A stretch of 33,415 nt of DNA from Candidatus Firestoneibacteriota bacterium (GCA_903928075.1 CAIYPD010000118.1:1-33415), one strand, 5' to 3'. Counted from the stretch's first letter, positions 1 through 8,111 are shown. Translations and numbers: made by a program. Notes: generated from the letters alone by a model not told the origin.

Positions 1-90
1 AACTACTTTAAGTCCAAATTAAAAATCTAAACTTGCAACTTGAAATATATCAATTACTTAGTGCTTTGACTCCCGATCTGCTCTTATGTT

Positions 91-140
91 CCTTCCACGC
101 TTTTCTTTCGAATTTCGAGTTTAGTGCTTCAAGTTTGCCC
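91..140. repeat. AT-rich dispersed repeat, copy 1
   Basis: This copy closely resembles positions 511-559 in the same orientation; both contain the core CGCTTTTCTTTCGAATTT followed by a GTGCTTCAA/GAGCTTCAA segment. The two copies bracket the small gene at 146-367. Looser relatives lie near 1-60, 380-425, 11079-11105 and 32015-32050. The function is unknown. Confidence 0.6.
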
Positions 141-145
141 TTACC

Positions 146-367
146 TTATCTCATCCTCCAGGTCATATTCGTCACTTCAGAGTTCCTAAAAGTAAATTTC
201 TTAGACCAGTCAGAATGCTCCCCGCCTATAGAGACCGTACAATCTACGGAAAGAACCCCATTTCCGTCTTTGACTGCGTTCCCGGTTATATCCATGCTGA
301 TGGTATCCTCACCATACGCACTCTTCAAATACTTTATACACTTATCTTTCAGTTGTTTTTCATCCAT
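146..367 (-). CDS. Small hypothetical protein (73 aa)
   Basis: I do not recognise the family. The product is small, hydrophilic and soluble, with no signal peptide or membrane segment. It has a helical start (residues 1-17, rich in K/E) followed by alternating hydrophobic and polar residues that suggest beta strands, including SWKKFTF-like and NMTWRM segments near the end. The start is well supported: a GGGGGG Shine-Dalgarno-like run sits about 6 nt before the ATG. Overlapping plus-strand frames have no such signal. The gene lies downstream of, and in the same direction as, the WD40 protein at 559-2187, and is bracketed by two copies of an AT-rich direct repeat (91-140, 511-559). It may be a late addition to that transcription unit. 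Confidence 0.6.
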   Translation of the reverse strand: MDEKQLKDKCIKYLKSAYGEDTISMDITGNAVKDGNGVLSVDCTVSIGGEHSDWSKKFTFRNSEVTNMTWRMR

Positions 368-455
368 AAAAACCCCCCATTTAAGTACAAATTAGAAATT
401 CTAAACTCGAAATTCAAAACAATATCTTTGAAACTATTTCTTTAAAAGTTTTTGT

Positions 456-484
456 TTAGTCTGCCTTTCTTTTGGGCGGACTAA
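456..484. repeat. Dispersed hairpin element (TCCGCC family)
   Basis: A 10-bp stem (456-465 with 475-484, one G-U pair) around a 9-nt loop. The stem carries the GGCGGACTAA / TTAGTCTGCC sequence of the hairpin family found at other loci in this window. No T-run follows on either strand, so it is not a typical rho-independent terminator. Confidence 0.55.
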
Positions 485-510
485 TATTAGAATTTGCCAT
501 TAATATATCT

Positions 511-559
511 CTTCAACGCTTTTCTTTCGAATTTAGAATTTAGAGCTTCAAATTTGCTC
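511..559. repeat. AT-rich dispersed repeat, copy 2
   Basis: Direct repeat of 91-140, sharing the CGCTTTTCTTTCGAATTT core. It ends at the stop codon of the WD40 gene. Confidence 0.6.
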
Positions 560-2187
560 TATTGGTATCCCCACACAATAACTTTATTATCTTCACCCGA
601 GGAAACCAGATAATTTCCTGCGGGCGAGAAAGACAGCCCTATTACGCTTCCGGTATGCCCTTTCAGAAGATCAAGTTTTCTGCCGGTGGAAGTATTCCAC
701 AGGTGTATTTTCCCGTCGCTTTTACCTATCGCAAATACTTTCCCGTCAGCGGAAAAACGCACCAGTACAACAGCCGAGTTCCCGGAAGAAAGAACATACT
801 TATTAGTGAAATTTTCCATATCGGTGAGCCCGACACTTCCGTCTTTGTAACCTGTCAGGACATAGCGGCCGTTTGGGCTTATAGCTATGGCTGTTGTGGT
901 GATGCCGGAGGTAATACCGGAGACAAGAAAAGGACTGCCTTTTCCCGTCCTTAGGTCCCACAAAACAAACATACTATTAGTTGTGGAGACCGCAAAGTAG
1001 GGAGCCGCCCGTGAAAAATCTATTCCGGTAATCTGCACCGGCAATTCTGTCTTCATTATTTTGACTTTTTCCGGATAGGCCCAGAAAGAGAGCATTTTTT
1101 GCAAAGAGCCCGTCGCTATCATCATAGAATTGCCGCTTACGGCAACTTTGAGTGCTCCGCCTAAATCTACGCTAAAACCAACGATATTACCGGGGCCTTT
1201 CTCTGTAAGAGGAATAATGGTCCCGTGTTCGTAGGTGTCTCCGAGGATGAAAGCGCTGCCGTCCGGCGCTGCGACCGCGCTCTCCGCGCGAAACTCCGGG
1301 TCAAATTCCTTCACCACCGTCCAGTCGGCCGTTTTAAATATTTTTACTTTACTCTCCAGGGTGCTGGCCGCCAGCAGGTACCTGCCGTCAGCCGAGAAGA
1401 CCACTTTCGCGTTATTGATTCCGGAAATTGTACTTATTATTTTCAGCCTGCCTTCATCTTTATAGAAGGGGTGTATAAGTTTTCTGTTAACATTTTCGGT
1501 CTCTCTCAAAAAATTCACGGGAACCGGTTGAATGTTGAGATTTTCGGCGTTCTTCTCGTCGAGCACCCGGGAGAGCAGGCTATTCATATTATAGGCCGGC
1601 AATACAACAAAACCGCCCTCCATCTTGTCCCATTCCTGCCCGGCGACCTTAAGTAGGACGCCCTCGTAAGTTAAAAATATTTTCCCTGTCGAACCTTCTG
1701 CAGGCCCTTTGCCTTTGAGGCTGACGATGGGATTCTTGCCTTTATAGGAGACCGAGATTATCTCGTAGGACTCAGGAATCAACTCGTTAAAAAACTTCAG
1801 CGTATCTGCGGATAACGGCCCGTATTTTTCGACACTTCTCAGCCCGCCGGCGTTGGTAAGCTGGCGGATCTTTTCCTGATCGGAATTTTTAACTGCCAGG
1901 ATAAAATCCTCGGCGGTCTGCCGTTCGAAACCCGGGAGGGCCGGCCTTACAAAGAACCAGACCAGCAGAGCTACAAGTAACCCCAAAACAGAAAATCCTA
2001 TTATCCTGAAATGTTTTTTATCCTCTTCTTTTCTAAATTCGTGGCGGGCCGCTTCTATTTCTTTGTCAACTTCTTTATGGTCAACGGGCTTATTTTTCTC
2101 TTCCCATTTCGCAAAAACGAGCCCGCAGTACTCGCAGGAAGCAGTTTCTACTTCTATCGGTTTCTTACAAGCAGGGCATTCTTTCAT
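559..2187 (-). CDS. Membrane-anchored WD40 protein with N-terminal zinc ribbon
   Basis: The 542-residue protein has three visible parts. Residues 4-22 form a CxxC...CxxC zinc ribbon (C4, C7, C18, C21). A charged linker and a single membrane span follow (about 61-80, preceded by KKHFR, which suggests N-in/C-out topology). From about 250 to the end there are degenerate WD40 repeats, recognisable by repeated F-S-A-D-G-R-Y/F-L and V-x-x-W-D/N units (for example ENKVIVWGY at the end). Residues 88-200 may be a separate small domain. The likely role is a periplasmic beta-propeller scaffold or interaction protein; no enzymatic residues are evident. An AGGAGAG ribosome site precedes the ATG. It lies 34 nt downstream of the HAD phosphatase and is probably co-transcribed with it. 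Confidence 0.8.
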   Translation of the reverse strand: MKECPACKKPIEVETASCEYCGLVFAKWEEKNKPVDHKEVDKEIEAARHEFRKEEDKKHFRIIGFSVLGLLVALLVWFFVRPALPGFERQTAEDFILAVKNSDQEKIRQLTNAGGLRSVEKYGPLSADTLKFFNELIPESYEIISVSYKGKNPIVSLKGKGPAEGSTGKIFLTYEGVLLKVAGQEWDKMEGGFVVLPAYNMNSLLSRVLDEKNAENLNIQPVPVNFLRETENVNRKLIHPFYKDEGRLKIISTISGINNAKVVFSADGRYLLAASTLESKVKIFKTADWTVVKEFDPEFRAESAVAAPDGSAFILGDTYEHGTIIPLTEKGPGNIVGFSVDLGGALKVAVSGNSMMIATGSLQKMLSFWAYPEKVKIMKTELPVQITGIDFSRAAPYFAVSTTNSMFVLWDLRTGKGSPFLVSGITSGITTTAIAISPNGRYVLTGYKDGSVGLTDMENFTNKYVLSSGNSAVVLVRFSADGKVFAIGKSDGKIHLWNTSTGRKLDLLKGHTGSVIGLSFSPAGNYLVSSGEDNKVIVWGYQ

Positions 2188-2221
2188 GGCTCTCTCCTGT
2201 ATTGTCCGGAAAACAAAGTTT

Positions 2222-2899
2222 TCAACCGCGTAATATTATTTTAGCGAGACCTTTAACATCTTTTACGAGAAAAGCAGGCGCGGCTTTCTTCAGCGCGGCC
2301 TTTGCTGTATAGCCATAGGTAACGGCAATGGTCCTGATACCGTTGACCCGGGCACTTTTTATATCCGGCACGGAATCGCCGATATAGACCGCGGATTCCG
2401 GGTTAAGCCCTTCCTTTTTTAAGAGCAGGGCCAGCATTTCAGCTTTACTCAGGGACCTTCCCTGCTGTATATCAGGCGAGATAACTGCCTTGAACATTTT
2501 CAGGCCCTTTTGTTTAAGTATCCTCAGTGTAGGCGCCAGCCGCTTATTTGTTACGAGGTAAGCAGGAATTTTTTTTGCCTTCAGGCCCAGAAATAATTCC
2601 TTTATATCCGGATAGAGCGAGGTATTAGGGTAGGTCGATTTATCATAGACCCCCCGGTAGTTATCTGCAACACTCTCCAGGAGTTTTGGGTTTGCTTTTG
2701 GCGTTATATTCCTTAAACATTCCGGCAGGGCAGGCCCTATATGCTTTTTCGCGGGTTTTGCGTCATAAATCCCCTGCTTTTCGTAGGCCGCTTTCATGCA
2801 AATTAGCATATCCTGCATCGAATCTATTACCGTACCGTCAAGATCAAAAATGGCAGCCGAAAAAGCTGACTTTTTCATCTTTATTTCTTTTGTTTTCAT
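2222..2899 (-). CDS. HAD-superfamily hydrolase (phosphoglycolate phosphatase-like)
   Basis: The four HAD motifs are in order. Motif I is DLDGT with D19 as nucleophile and D21 as acid/base. A Thr-containing motif II lies in LVTNK, a Lys motif III in SKAEML, and the motif IV acidic pair in YIGDSVPDIKSA. The helical cap between motif I and motif II matches Gph/PGMB-type phosphatases acting on small phosphorylated metabolites; the exact substrate cannot be read. There is no Shine-Dalgarno sequence. Instead TTGCAA-17-TATAAT lies immediately upstream, with 5 nt between the -10 box and the ATG, so the mRNA is probably leaderless. The alternative start at M8 (2878) would leave a short leader with a poor ribosome site. 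It is the first gene of a likely HAD-WD40 unit. Confidence 0.85.
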   Translation of the reverse strand: MKTKEIKMKKSAFSAAIFDLDGTVIDSMQDMLICMKAAYEKQGIYDAKPAKKHIGPALPECLRNITPKANPKLLESVADNYRGVYDKSTYPNTSLYPDIKELFLGLKAKKIPAYLVTNKRLAPTLRILKQKGLKMFKAVISPDIQQGRSLSKAEMLALLLKKEGLNPESAVYIGDSVPDIKSARVNGIRTIAVTYGYTAKAALKKAAPAFLVKDVKGLAKIILRG

Positions 2900-2904
2900 A
2901 TAAT

Positions 2905-2933
2905 ATTATATACTCTAGGCGATATTCTTGCAA
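2905..2933 (-). promoter_or_regulatory. Promoter of HAD phosphatase, leaderless type
   Basis: On the minus strand, TTGCAA (2928-2933), a 17-nt spacer and TATAAT (2905-2910). The -10 box ends 5 nt before the ATG, placing the expected +1 at or next to the A of the start codon. Confidence 0.65.
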
Positions 2934-3063
2934 GAATAAAACCAGCCCGGCCGGCGACTATGATAAAAATCATCTATTTAATTTACTGATTCAAGGTACC
3001 ATATAGTTAAAGAATGTCTAATAGCGGTTAAGTCAAGCAGGATATGAAAAAATGAAGAAAAAT

Positions 3064-3092
3064 TTGCAAGGAAATATTTTCTGCTTTAACTA
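3064..3092 (+). promoter_or_regulatory. Candidate ferritin promoter
   Basis: TTGCAA (3064-3069), a 17-nt spacer and TAACTA (3087-3092). The -10 box is weak. It would give a leader of about 130 nt containing the two hairpin repeats at 3124-3208. The remainder of the 2900-3232 gap shows no ORF with coding character. Confidence 0.35.
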
Positions 3093-3123
3093 TTTTATTG
3101 CTCTAGTTTAAATATTTAATCAG

Positions 3124-3156
3124 CCCACCTACGGTGAGATCTCGCCTTAAGGCGGA
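3124..3156. repeat. Dispersed hairpin element (TCCGCC family)
   Basis: Contains the family core AGATCTCGCC-TTAA-GGCGGA preceded by a short CCACC-TAC-GGTG hairpin. The same two-hairpin arrangement is seen in the 25355-25579 array and at 32451-32501. Confidence 0.65.
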
Positions 3157-3186
3157 CAATCAGTAATTTTGAGCGAAGTAGCGAAA

Positions 3187-3208
3187 TCCGCCTACGCTTT
3201 GTGGCGGA
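3187..3208. repeat. Hairpin TCCGCC/GGCGGA in the ferritin leader
   Basis: Perfect 6-bp arms (3187-3192 and 3203-3208) around a 10-nt loop, ending 24 nt before the ferritin ATG and about 16 nt before its AAAGGAGG site. It could affect translation, but it is most simply another copy of the dispersed hairpin family. Confidence 0.55.
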
Positions 3209-3232
3209 AGTAATTAGATCAAAGGAGGATTT

Positions 3233-3721
3233 ATGGATAAGAAGCTTGCAAAGGAGTTAAATCAGCAGATAAACGAAGAAATATCTTCAGCCTACATGTA
3301 TCAGGCAATGGCGGCCTGGCTGGAAAACAAAAACTACGCCGGCTTTACCGGCTGGATGAAAGTTCAGGCCAAAGAAGAGCAGGCACACGCCGATAAGTTC
3401 TATAATTTTCTCCTGGACCGCGGCGAGAAAATAGAATTTCTAGCCATAGCAAAACCGGAGAATGATTTTAGCTCCGTCCAGGAAATTTTCGAGAAGACGC
3501 TGAAACATGAAAAATATATTACCGGCAGGATAAATCTCCTTGCCGATTTTGCCGAAAAAGCAAAAGACAACCCGACCCGGGTTATGCTCCAGTGGTTCAT
3601 TACCGAGCAGGTCGAGGAAGAAAAAAATCCTGCCGTACTGCTGGAAAAATTAAAGATGATAAAAGAAGGAACCGGTGGGTTCTTCTACCTGGACAAAGAG
3701 GCCGGCAAAAGAGGCAAATAA
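3233..3721 (+). CDS. ftnA: Bacterial ferritin (non-haem)
   Basis: A cytosolic iron-storage protein that oxidises Fe(II) and stores the mineral in a 24-subunit cage. The 162-residue length matches FtnA-type ferritins. The di-iron ferroxidase ligands are in place: E16 in the first helix, E49 and H52 (an ExxH pair), E93, and Q126/E129 in the fourth helix (TEQVEEE). The haem-binding Met of bacterioferritin is not evident. The start has a strong AAAGGAGG site. It is monocistronic and is followed by a bidirectional terminator. No Fur-box-like palindrome was recognised upstream, although the leader carries two hairpin repeats that might affect expression. Confidence 0.93.
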   Translation: MDKKLAKELNQQINEEISSAYMYQAMAAWLENKNYAGFTGWMKVQAKEEQAHADKFYNFLLDRGEKIEFLAIAKPENDFSSVQEIFEKTLKHEKYITGRINLLADFAEKAKDNPTRVMLQWFITEQVEEEKNPAVLLEKLKMIKEGTGGFFYLDKEAGKRGK

Positions 3722-3754
3722 GTTGTTCACCGGAAAATATTAAGTTTCTTAATA

Positions 3755-3786
3755 AAAAATCCGCGTTCAAAAGAACGCGGATTTTT
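3755..3786. terminator. Bidirectional rho-independent terminator
   Basis: A perfect stem (AAAAATCCGCGTTC paired with GAACGCGGATTTTT) with an AAAA tetraloop and T/A runs on both sides. It lies between the convergent ends of ferritin and the transporter and can serve both. Confidence 0.9.
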
Positions 3787-3811
3787 ATTTTGCAAAATTC
3801 CTCAAAGATGC

Positions 3812-5815
3812 TTACAGTCTTATAGGCAAAAGTATTATGGGAATACCCTGGTAATAGAATCTGCGCTGGATGGCAAAGACCGTATAATTATGCAGCCAGC
3901 GGGTAAAGACAATCTCTTCGGGAAATACCAGCTGGCCGCCGAAGAAATTTGCGTTGGGATATTTTTTCAATATTTCCTGCGCCCCGTCGGAGATTTCCTG
4001 CACCACATCCACACCGATAAGGCAGAGGCCCTCGGCGTAATGGCCCCGGCTTTGAATATAATGTACATATTTATCAACATCGGACTTTACATGTTCTTTC
4101 AACTGTTCGATGGCCTCGACACCCTTGAAAGCCCCCGCATCCACCACACCCACCTGGACAATTACAAAATTCTTATAAATATCAGGAAAGATCCTGAAGA
4201 TGTTTAAAAGTGTATGCAGGCCGACTCCGTTAAAACCCGAAACCAGTACCACGGCGGTTTTTCCTCTCTTATTATATTTAGGTTTTTCTTCTTCTTTCAT
4301 TTCCGTAATGGTCTTAGGCATTACGGAAAGTACCAGGCTGTCAAGTCTTTTCAAAATTACGCTGGTTTTTTTGTAATGATGCTTTATGGTCATAACAACA
4401 GCTATCAGGCTGCCGGTTATTAAAATTGTTATCCAGCCGCCTTCCCCGAACTTAAGCCAGACCACCGAAACCAGGATAGATAAAGTAAGGATAAAGGCGA
4501 TACCGTTAACGCCCAGCTTTCGCTTCCATTTCTTCTCGGTCTTTCTTTCTCTCCACCAGTGAATTACCATACCCAGCTGTGAAAGCACAAAAGTGATAAA
4601 AACATTTATTGAATAGAGCACGACCAGATAACTGACTTTTCCTCTGGTAACAATCAGAAGTATTATCGCCGCCGCACCCATAAGTAAAACACCATTTTGC
4701 GTTACCAGCCGGTCGCTTAATATCTGGAACTTGGTAGGCAGCCATTTGTCTGCGGCCATATTGGACATTACTCTCGGCCCATCAAGAAAGCCTGTTTGCG
4801 CCGCAACAAATAAAAGAGCGGCCTCAGAAAGGAGCGTAATAAGAAGAAGTGTTTTTCCTGGAGTTCCGGTGCCAAATACTTTCGTGAAAAGTACGGCGTT
4901 TAAGGTCAAGCCTTCGGTAATCTTTACCTCATAAAGAAGATAGGCAAACATTATCCCGAAAACTATCAAGGCAAGTGAAATAGCCATGTACGACATAACA
5001 CGCTTGGCAGTTCTGGCTTTGGGCTCGCGCAAGATTGACATACCGTTACTAACGGCTTCCAGCCCTGTATAGGTGCCGGCACCCAGACTGTATGATCTCA
5101 TAATTAGGGCAAAAACAGCCAGGACACCCATCCCTGCGACAGAGTCTTTAACATCCGCGACAGTGTTTACAACTACTCCCCCGAGATTTCCCAAATGAGT
5201 GAATAAAATATAGAATATCGTTCCTACATGCATAATTATAAAAACAACAAATATTGGTAACAAAAGCTTTACGGATTCTTTTACACCCCTTAGATTTAAA
5301 ACGATCAGAACAAATAAAGCAAAAACCGCAAACCAAAGTGTATACTGTCCGTATGCCGGAAAAAAGCTGAATAGGGCCTCTGCGCCTGCGGCTACGGAAA
5401 GAGTAATAGTAAGTACATAATCAATCAAAAGCGCCGAACCGGAGATCATACCGAGAGTGGGATTTAAAAGTTTTGTAGCCACAACATAACCACCGCCGCC
5501 GGAGGGAAAAAGTTCAATTATCTGGGAATAGGAAGCACTAATAATAAATATTGTTATTGCCGTAATACAAGCAACTATGAGCGCCAGATAAGTGTGGCTG
5601 CCCAGGGCAAAAAAAGCTTCGGCGGGACCGTAACAGGACGAAGACAGCCCGTCTGATCCAAGGCCGACCCAGGCAAGGATAGCCGCAAGAGCAAGACTGT
5701 GAAAAATCTTGGAATCCTGGGGATCTTTCGCCTTCCCGATTACCATATGCTTTATTTTTGTTAGCATTCCGTTATTGTCTTCCGGATTATCCTGCGGTAT
5801 TAACATCTTTGCCAT
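3812..5815 (-). CDS. APC-superfamily transporter, KUP/KimA-like (potassium or amino acid)
   Basis: A 667-residue inner-membrane transporter with about 12 hydrophobic segments (residues 40-510). A soluble C-terminal domain of about 150 residues begins near KRGKTAVVLVSGFNG. The first membrane segment carries LGSDGLSSSCYGPAEA (52-67), resembling the SSDALSSVAYG substrate-site motif of KimA/YdaO potassium importers. A K+ substrate is therefore favoured, but amino acids remain possible. The start at 5815 is preferred over the upstream in-frame ATG at 5914. It has an AAGGAAAAAA site, and a TTGCTC-16-TATAAT promoter (5883-5910) would begin transcription inside the longer frame. It is divergent from an MscS channel, which suggests a shared osmotic or turgor role. 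Confidence 0.8.
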   Translation of the reverse strand: MAKMLIPQDNPEDNNGMLTKIKHMVIGKAKDPQDSKIFHSLALAAILAWVGLGSDGLSSSCYGPAEAFFALGSHTYLALIVACITAITIFIISASYSQIIELFPSGGGGYVVATKLLNPTLGMISGSALLIDYVLTITLSVAAGAEALFSFFPAYGQYTLWFAVFALFVLIVLNLRGVKESVKLLLPIFVVFIIMHVGTIFYILFTHLGNLGGVVVNTVADVKDSVAGMGVLAVFALIMRSYSLGAGTYTGLEAVSNGMSILREPKARTAKRVMSYMAISLALIVFGIMFAYLLYEVKITEGLTLNAVLFTKVFGTGTPGKTLLLITLLSEAALLFVAAQTGFLDGPRVMSNMAADKWLPTKFQILSDRLVTQNGVLLMGAAAIILLIVTRGKVSYLVVLYSINVFITFVLSQLGMVIHWWRERKTEKKWKRKLGVNGIAFILTLSILVSVVWLKFGEGGWITILITGSLIAVVMTIKHHYKKTSVILKRLDSLVLSVMPKTITEMKEEEKPKYNKRGKTAVVLVSGFNGVGLHTLLNIFRIFPDIYKNFVIVQVGVVDAGAFKGVEAIEQLKEHVKSDVDKYVHYIQSRGHYAEGLCLIGVDVVQEISDGAQEILKKYPNANFFGGQLVFPEEIVFTRWLHNYTVFAIQRRFYYQGIPIILLPIRL

Positions 5816-5882
5816 TTTTTTTCCTTTTTTCCTATGGGTGCTTTTTCCAAATCCCTTCTGAGCCAATATGCGGTTGAGTGAA

Positions 5883-5910
5883 ATTATAGCTTTTTTGAAA
5901 CATAGAGCAA
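5883..5910 (-). promoter_or_regulatory. Promoter of the KUP/KimA-like transporter
   Basis: Minus strand TTGCTC (5905-5910), 16-nt spacer, TATAAT (5883-5888). The predicted +1 near 5876 gives a leader of about 60 nt and excludes the ATG at 5914. Confidence 0.5.
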
Positions 5911-5952
5911 GCAAACAATTCGAAAAAAATCAACTGCTGTATATTGTATATA

Positions 5953-5969
5953 GAAAACAAGGTGTTTTC
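5953..5969. promoter_or_regulatory. Palindrome in the divergent transporter/mscS region
   Basis: A perfect inverted repeat GAAAACA-AGG-TGTTTTC lies between the two divergent promoters. It has the size and symmetry of an operator for a dimeric regulator. No regulator can be named. Confidence 0.4.
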
Positions 5970-5994
5970 AACCTCTGAAAGAGAGCCAAAATAC

Positions 5995-6023
5995 TTGCTT
6001 TTTAGGGACAATAATGATATTAT
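5995..6023 (+). promoter_or_regulatory. mscS promoter
   Basis: TTGCTT (5995-6000), 17-nt spacer, TATTAT (6018-6023), 42 nt before the mscS ATG. Confidence 0.5.
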
Positions 6024-6065
6024 CTACCCGTTTAGCCAAATTAAAAAAAGAGAGGGAAGAACAAT

Positions 6066-7103
6066 ATGCCGGTCTTTACAAACGAGCAGTTACTCCAATA
6101 TCTAAAAGCTTTAGGAATAGTATTAAGTTTCCTTGGAGCAGGCTTCATCTTTGAAAAGATACTTTTGGGCAGGTTAAAAAAACTGGCGGAGAAAACAACC
6201 TGGGAAGGCGATGACATTATTATCGCGGCTCTTAATAAATGGTTAACCTATATGATTCTTTTGGCGGGCATCTATCTCGCAAACCTTTATCTCCCCCTTT
6301 CCGAAAAAACAGAAAACAACATAACCCGGCTCCTTGTCGTACTTGCAATACTCTTTGGGACTATCATACTTTCAAAGATAGCCGTAGGCTTTGTCGGGCT
6401 TTATACGAAAAAAGCTGACGGGCAGATGCCCTCAACTTCGATTTTTTCCAATATAACCAAGGTATTGGTCTTTGGCCTCGGCTTGCTGGTAATACTCCAG
6501 TCTCTTGGCATCTCGATAACACCGATTTTAACGGCTTTAGGCGTAGGCGGTTTGGCGGTCGCGCTGGCACTCCAGGATACACTCTCGAATCTTTTCTCCG
6601 GCGTCCAGGTTCTGGCCTCCGGGCAGATAAAACCCGGCAACTATATAAAGATAGGAAGCGGCGAAGAGGGCTATGTGGTGGATATAACCTGGAGGAACAC
6701 GACCCTAAAAGCCCTGCAGAACAATTTAATAGTTATTCCCAATTCCAAGATTGCGCAGTCTATCATTACCAACTACGACGGACCGACTAAAGAAATGGCC
6801 CTGGGGGTCTCCTTCACTGTGGCTTACGGCACCGACCTGGAAAAACTGAAAAAAGCCGTTTTAGAAACCGGCGATTATGTAATGCAAAATACGGCCGGCG
6901 GCGTGCCCGAACATAAAACCGTCCTGCGCCTTACCGGTATGGGGAATTACGGGCTGGAATTTGTCGCGGCTTTAAAAGTAAAAGAATTTCCGGAACAGTA
7001 CACGGTCAAACATGAATATCTTGAACGGCTGTATCTGCGCTTTATGAAAGACGGGATAGAGATTCCTTATCCGACCCAAACAGTCAGGCTAAAGAAAGAT
7101 TAA
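6066..7103 (+). CDS. mscS: Small-conductance mechanosensitive channel, MscS family
   Basis: The 345-residue protein has about four N-terminal membrane segments. The pore helix reads ITPILTALGVGGLAVALALQ (about 152-171), with the Gly/Ala pattern typical of MscS TM3. It runs into TLSNLFSGV and the beta domain (GQIKPGNYIKIG, then VVDITWRNTTL and IVIPNSKI). A C-terminal alpha/beta domain completes the heptamer cage. MscS releases solutes on hypo-osmotic shock. An AGAGGGAAG-type ribosome site precedes the ATG. It is divergent from a KUP/KimA-like transporter; the two could balance uptake and emergency release of osmolytes. Confidence 0.93.
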   Translation: MPVFTNEQLLQYLKALGIVLSFLGAGFIFEKILLGRLKKLAEKTTWEGDDIIIAALNKWLTYMILLAGIYLANLYLPLSEKTENNITRLLVVLAILFGTIILSKIAVGFVGLYTKKADGQMPSTSIFSNITKVLVFGLGLLVILQSLGISITPILTALGVGGLAVALALQDTLSNLFSGVQVLASGQIKPGNYIKIGSGEEGYVVDITWRNTTLKALQNNLIVIPNSKIAQSIITNYDGPTKEMALGVSFTVAYGTDLEKLKKAVLETGDYVMQNTAGGVPEHKTVLRLTGMGNYGLEFVAALKVKEFPEQYTVKHEYLERLYLRFMKDGIEIPYPTQTVRLKKD

Positions 7104-7121
7104 AGAAGCGGTTTTTTGAAA

Positions 7122-8111
7122 TTACACCACTGCCTTAGCGCAATACTCCTTAAGCAATTTTACATATAATTTATAATCCTCGAAAGAAACCGCGGGCGGA
7201 GTCTGGTGATCAACACTCGGGATAAAACCGCCCTGTCTCATAACCGGAAGAATTCTTTCGAACTCCTCGCGGAGCTTCTTTTCGCCCATATGCATTATCA
7301 TTTTATCAAAGCCGCCGATGAATCTAATCTTAGGATAGGCCTTCCTTAAACTGACAATATCCACGCCCGCTTGTTTTTCCAGAGGTAAAAACCCGTCCAC
7401 ACCGACATTCAAAAACCAGGGGACCAGGTCTTTAATATTTCCGTCGGTATCGACGATGGTAACTATATTATTCTTTTTTAATTCAGGAACTATCTGTTTA
7501 TAGAACGGAGCTATAAACTCGTTGAACATATCCTCTGAAATCATCGGGCCTTTATTGTAGGACATATCTTCGGCAAAAGTCATAAAATCCGGCTCACAGA
7601 CATTCATCATTTGTTTAATAACTTTTTTGTGATGAAGAAGGAGATCATTATTTATCTCGTTCATTAACTCCGGATTATCATAGAACGCGCAAAGGTGGTT
7701 TTCTATCCCCAGTAAAATACGCGGCCACCAGAAGAAACCCTCCAGGGTCAGCCAGATAGAAAGTTCTCCTTTTTTCTGTTCCTTTCCCCAACTTTCCAAA
7801 AGCTTTACATCAAAAGATACTTCAGGATAAAGATAAGCTTTATATTTTTTATAATCCTCCCGGGTAATTATGGCCGGTTCTCCTTCCTTGGGGCGGGGAT
7901 AGTCTTTCGTCCTGGGCCGAACCCAGCATTGATTTAACCTGTCAAGTCCAAAATAGTCTCTTATCTCCCATTCAGTAACGCAATTCCCGGGCAAGCCTTC
8001 GGTCTTCCATCTATCAGTGGTTTTTTCCCACCAGGATGCCCATTCCACAACCGGAACACGGTCCACGGGTTTAAAATTGAGCGCATTGACTATCCTTTCT
8101 CTGTTATTCAT
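7122..8111 (-). CDS. Uroporphyrinogen decarboxylase (URO-D) superfamily protein
   Basis: The 329-residue protein starts with NNRERIVNALNFKPVDRVPV, the usual opening of URO-D/MtaA-type TIM barrels. The position where corrinoid methyltransferases of the MtaA/CmuA type carry a zinc-binding HxC reads VDTDGN, and the later part reads FIPSVDHQTPP, so the classic zinc ligands are missing. This VDxDG form is a large uncharacterised subgroup; haem synthesis is unlikely because no other haem gene is nearby. A GGAAAGAGGAAAAG ribosome site supports the start. Its end lies only 18 nt from the convergent mscS stop. The substrate is unknown. Confidence 0.8.
   Translation of the reverse strand: MNNRERIVNALNFKPVDRVPVVEWASWWEKTTDRWKTEGLPGNCVTEWEIRDYFGLDRLNQCWVRPRTKDYPRPKEGEPAIITREDYKKYKAYLYPEVSFDVKLLESWGKEQKKGELSIWLTLEGFFWWPRILLGIENHLCAFYDNPELMNEINNDLLLHHKKVIKQMMNVCEPDFMTFAEDMSYNKGPMISEDMFNEFIAPFYKQIVPELKKNNIVTIVDTDGNIKDLVPWFLNVGVDGFLPLEKQAGVDIVSLRKAYPKIRFIGGFDKMIMHMGEKKLREEFERILPVMRQGGFIPSVDHQTPPAVSFEDYKLYVKLLKEYCAKAVV

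Noticed and set aside
1225-1656. A 143-codon plus-strand frame opposite the WD40 gene
   Set aside because: It is antisense to a clear coding region, has no ribosome site, and its composition is that of a shadow frame.
5816-5914. Longer N-terminus of the KUP/KimA-like transporter
   Set aside because: There is no ribosome site at 5914, and a promoter lies within the extension; the start at 5815 has AAGGAAAAAA.
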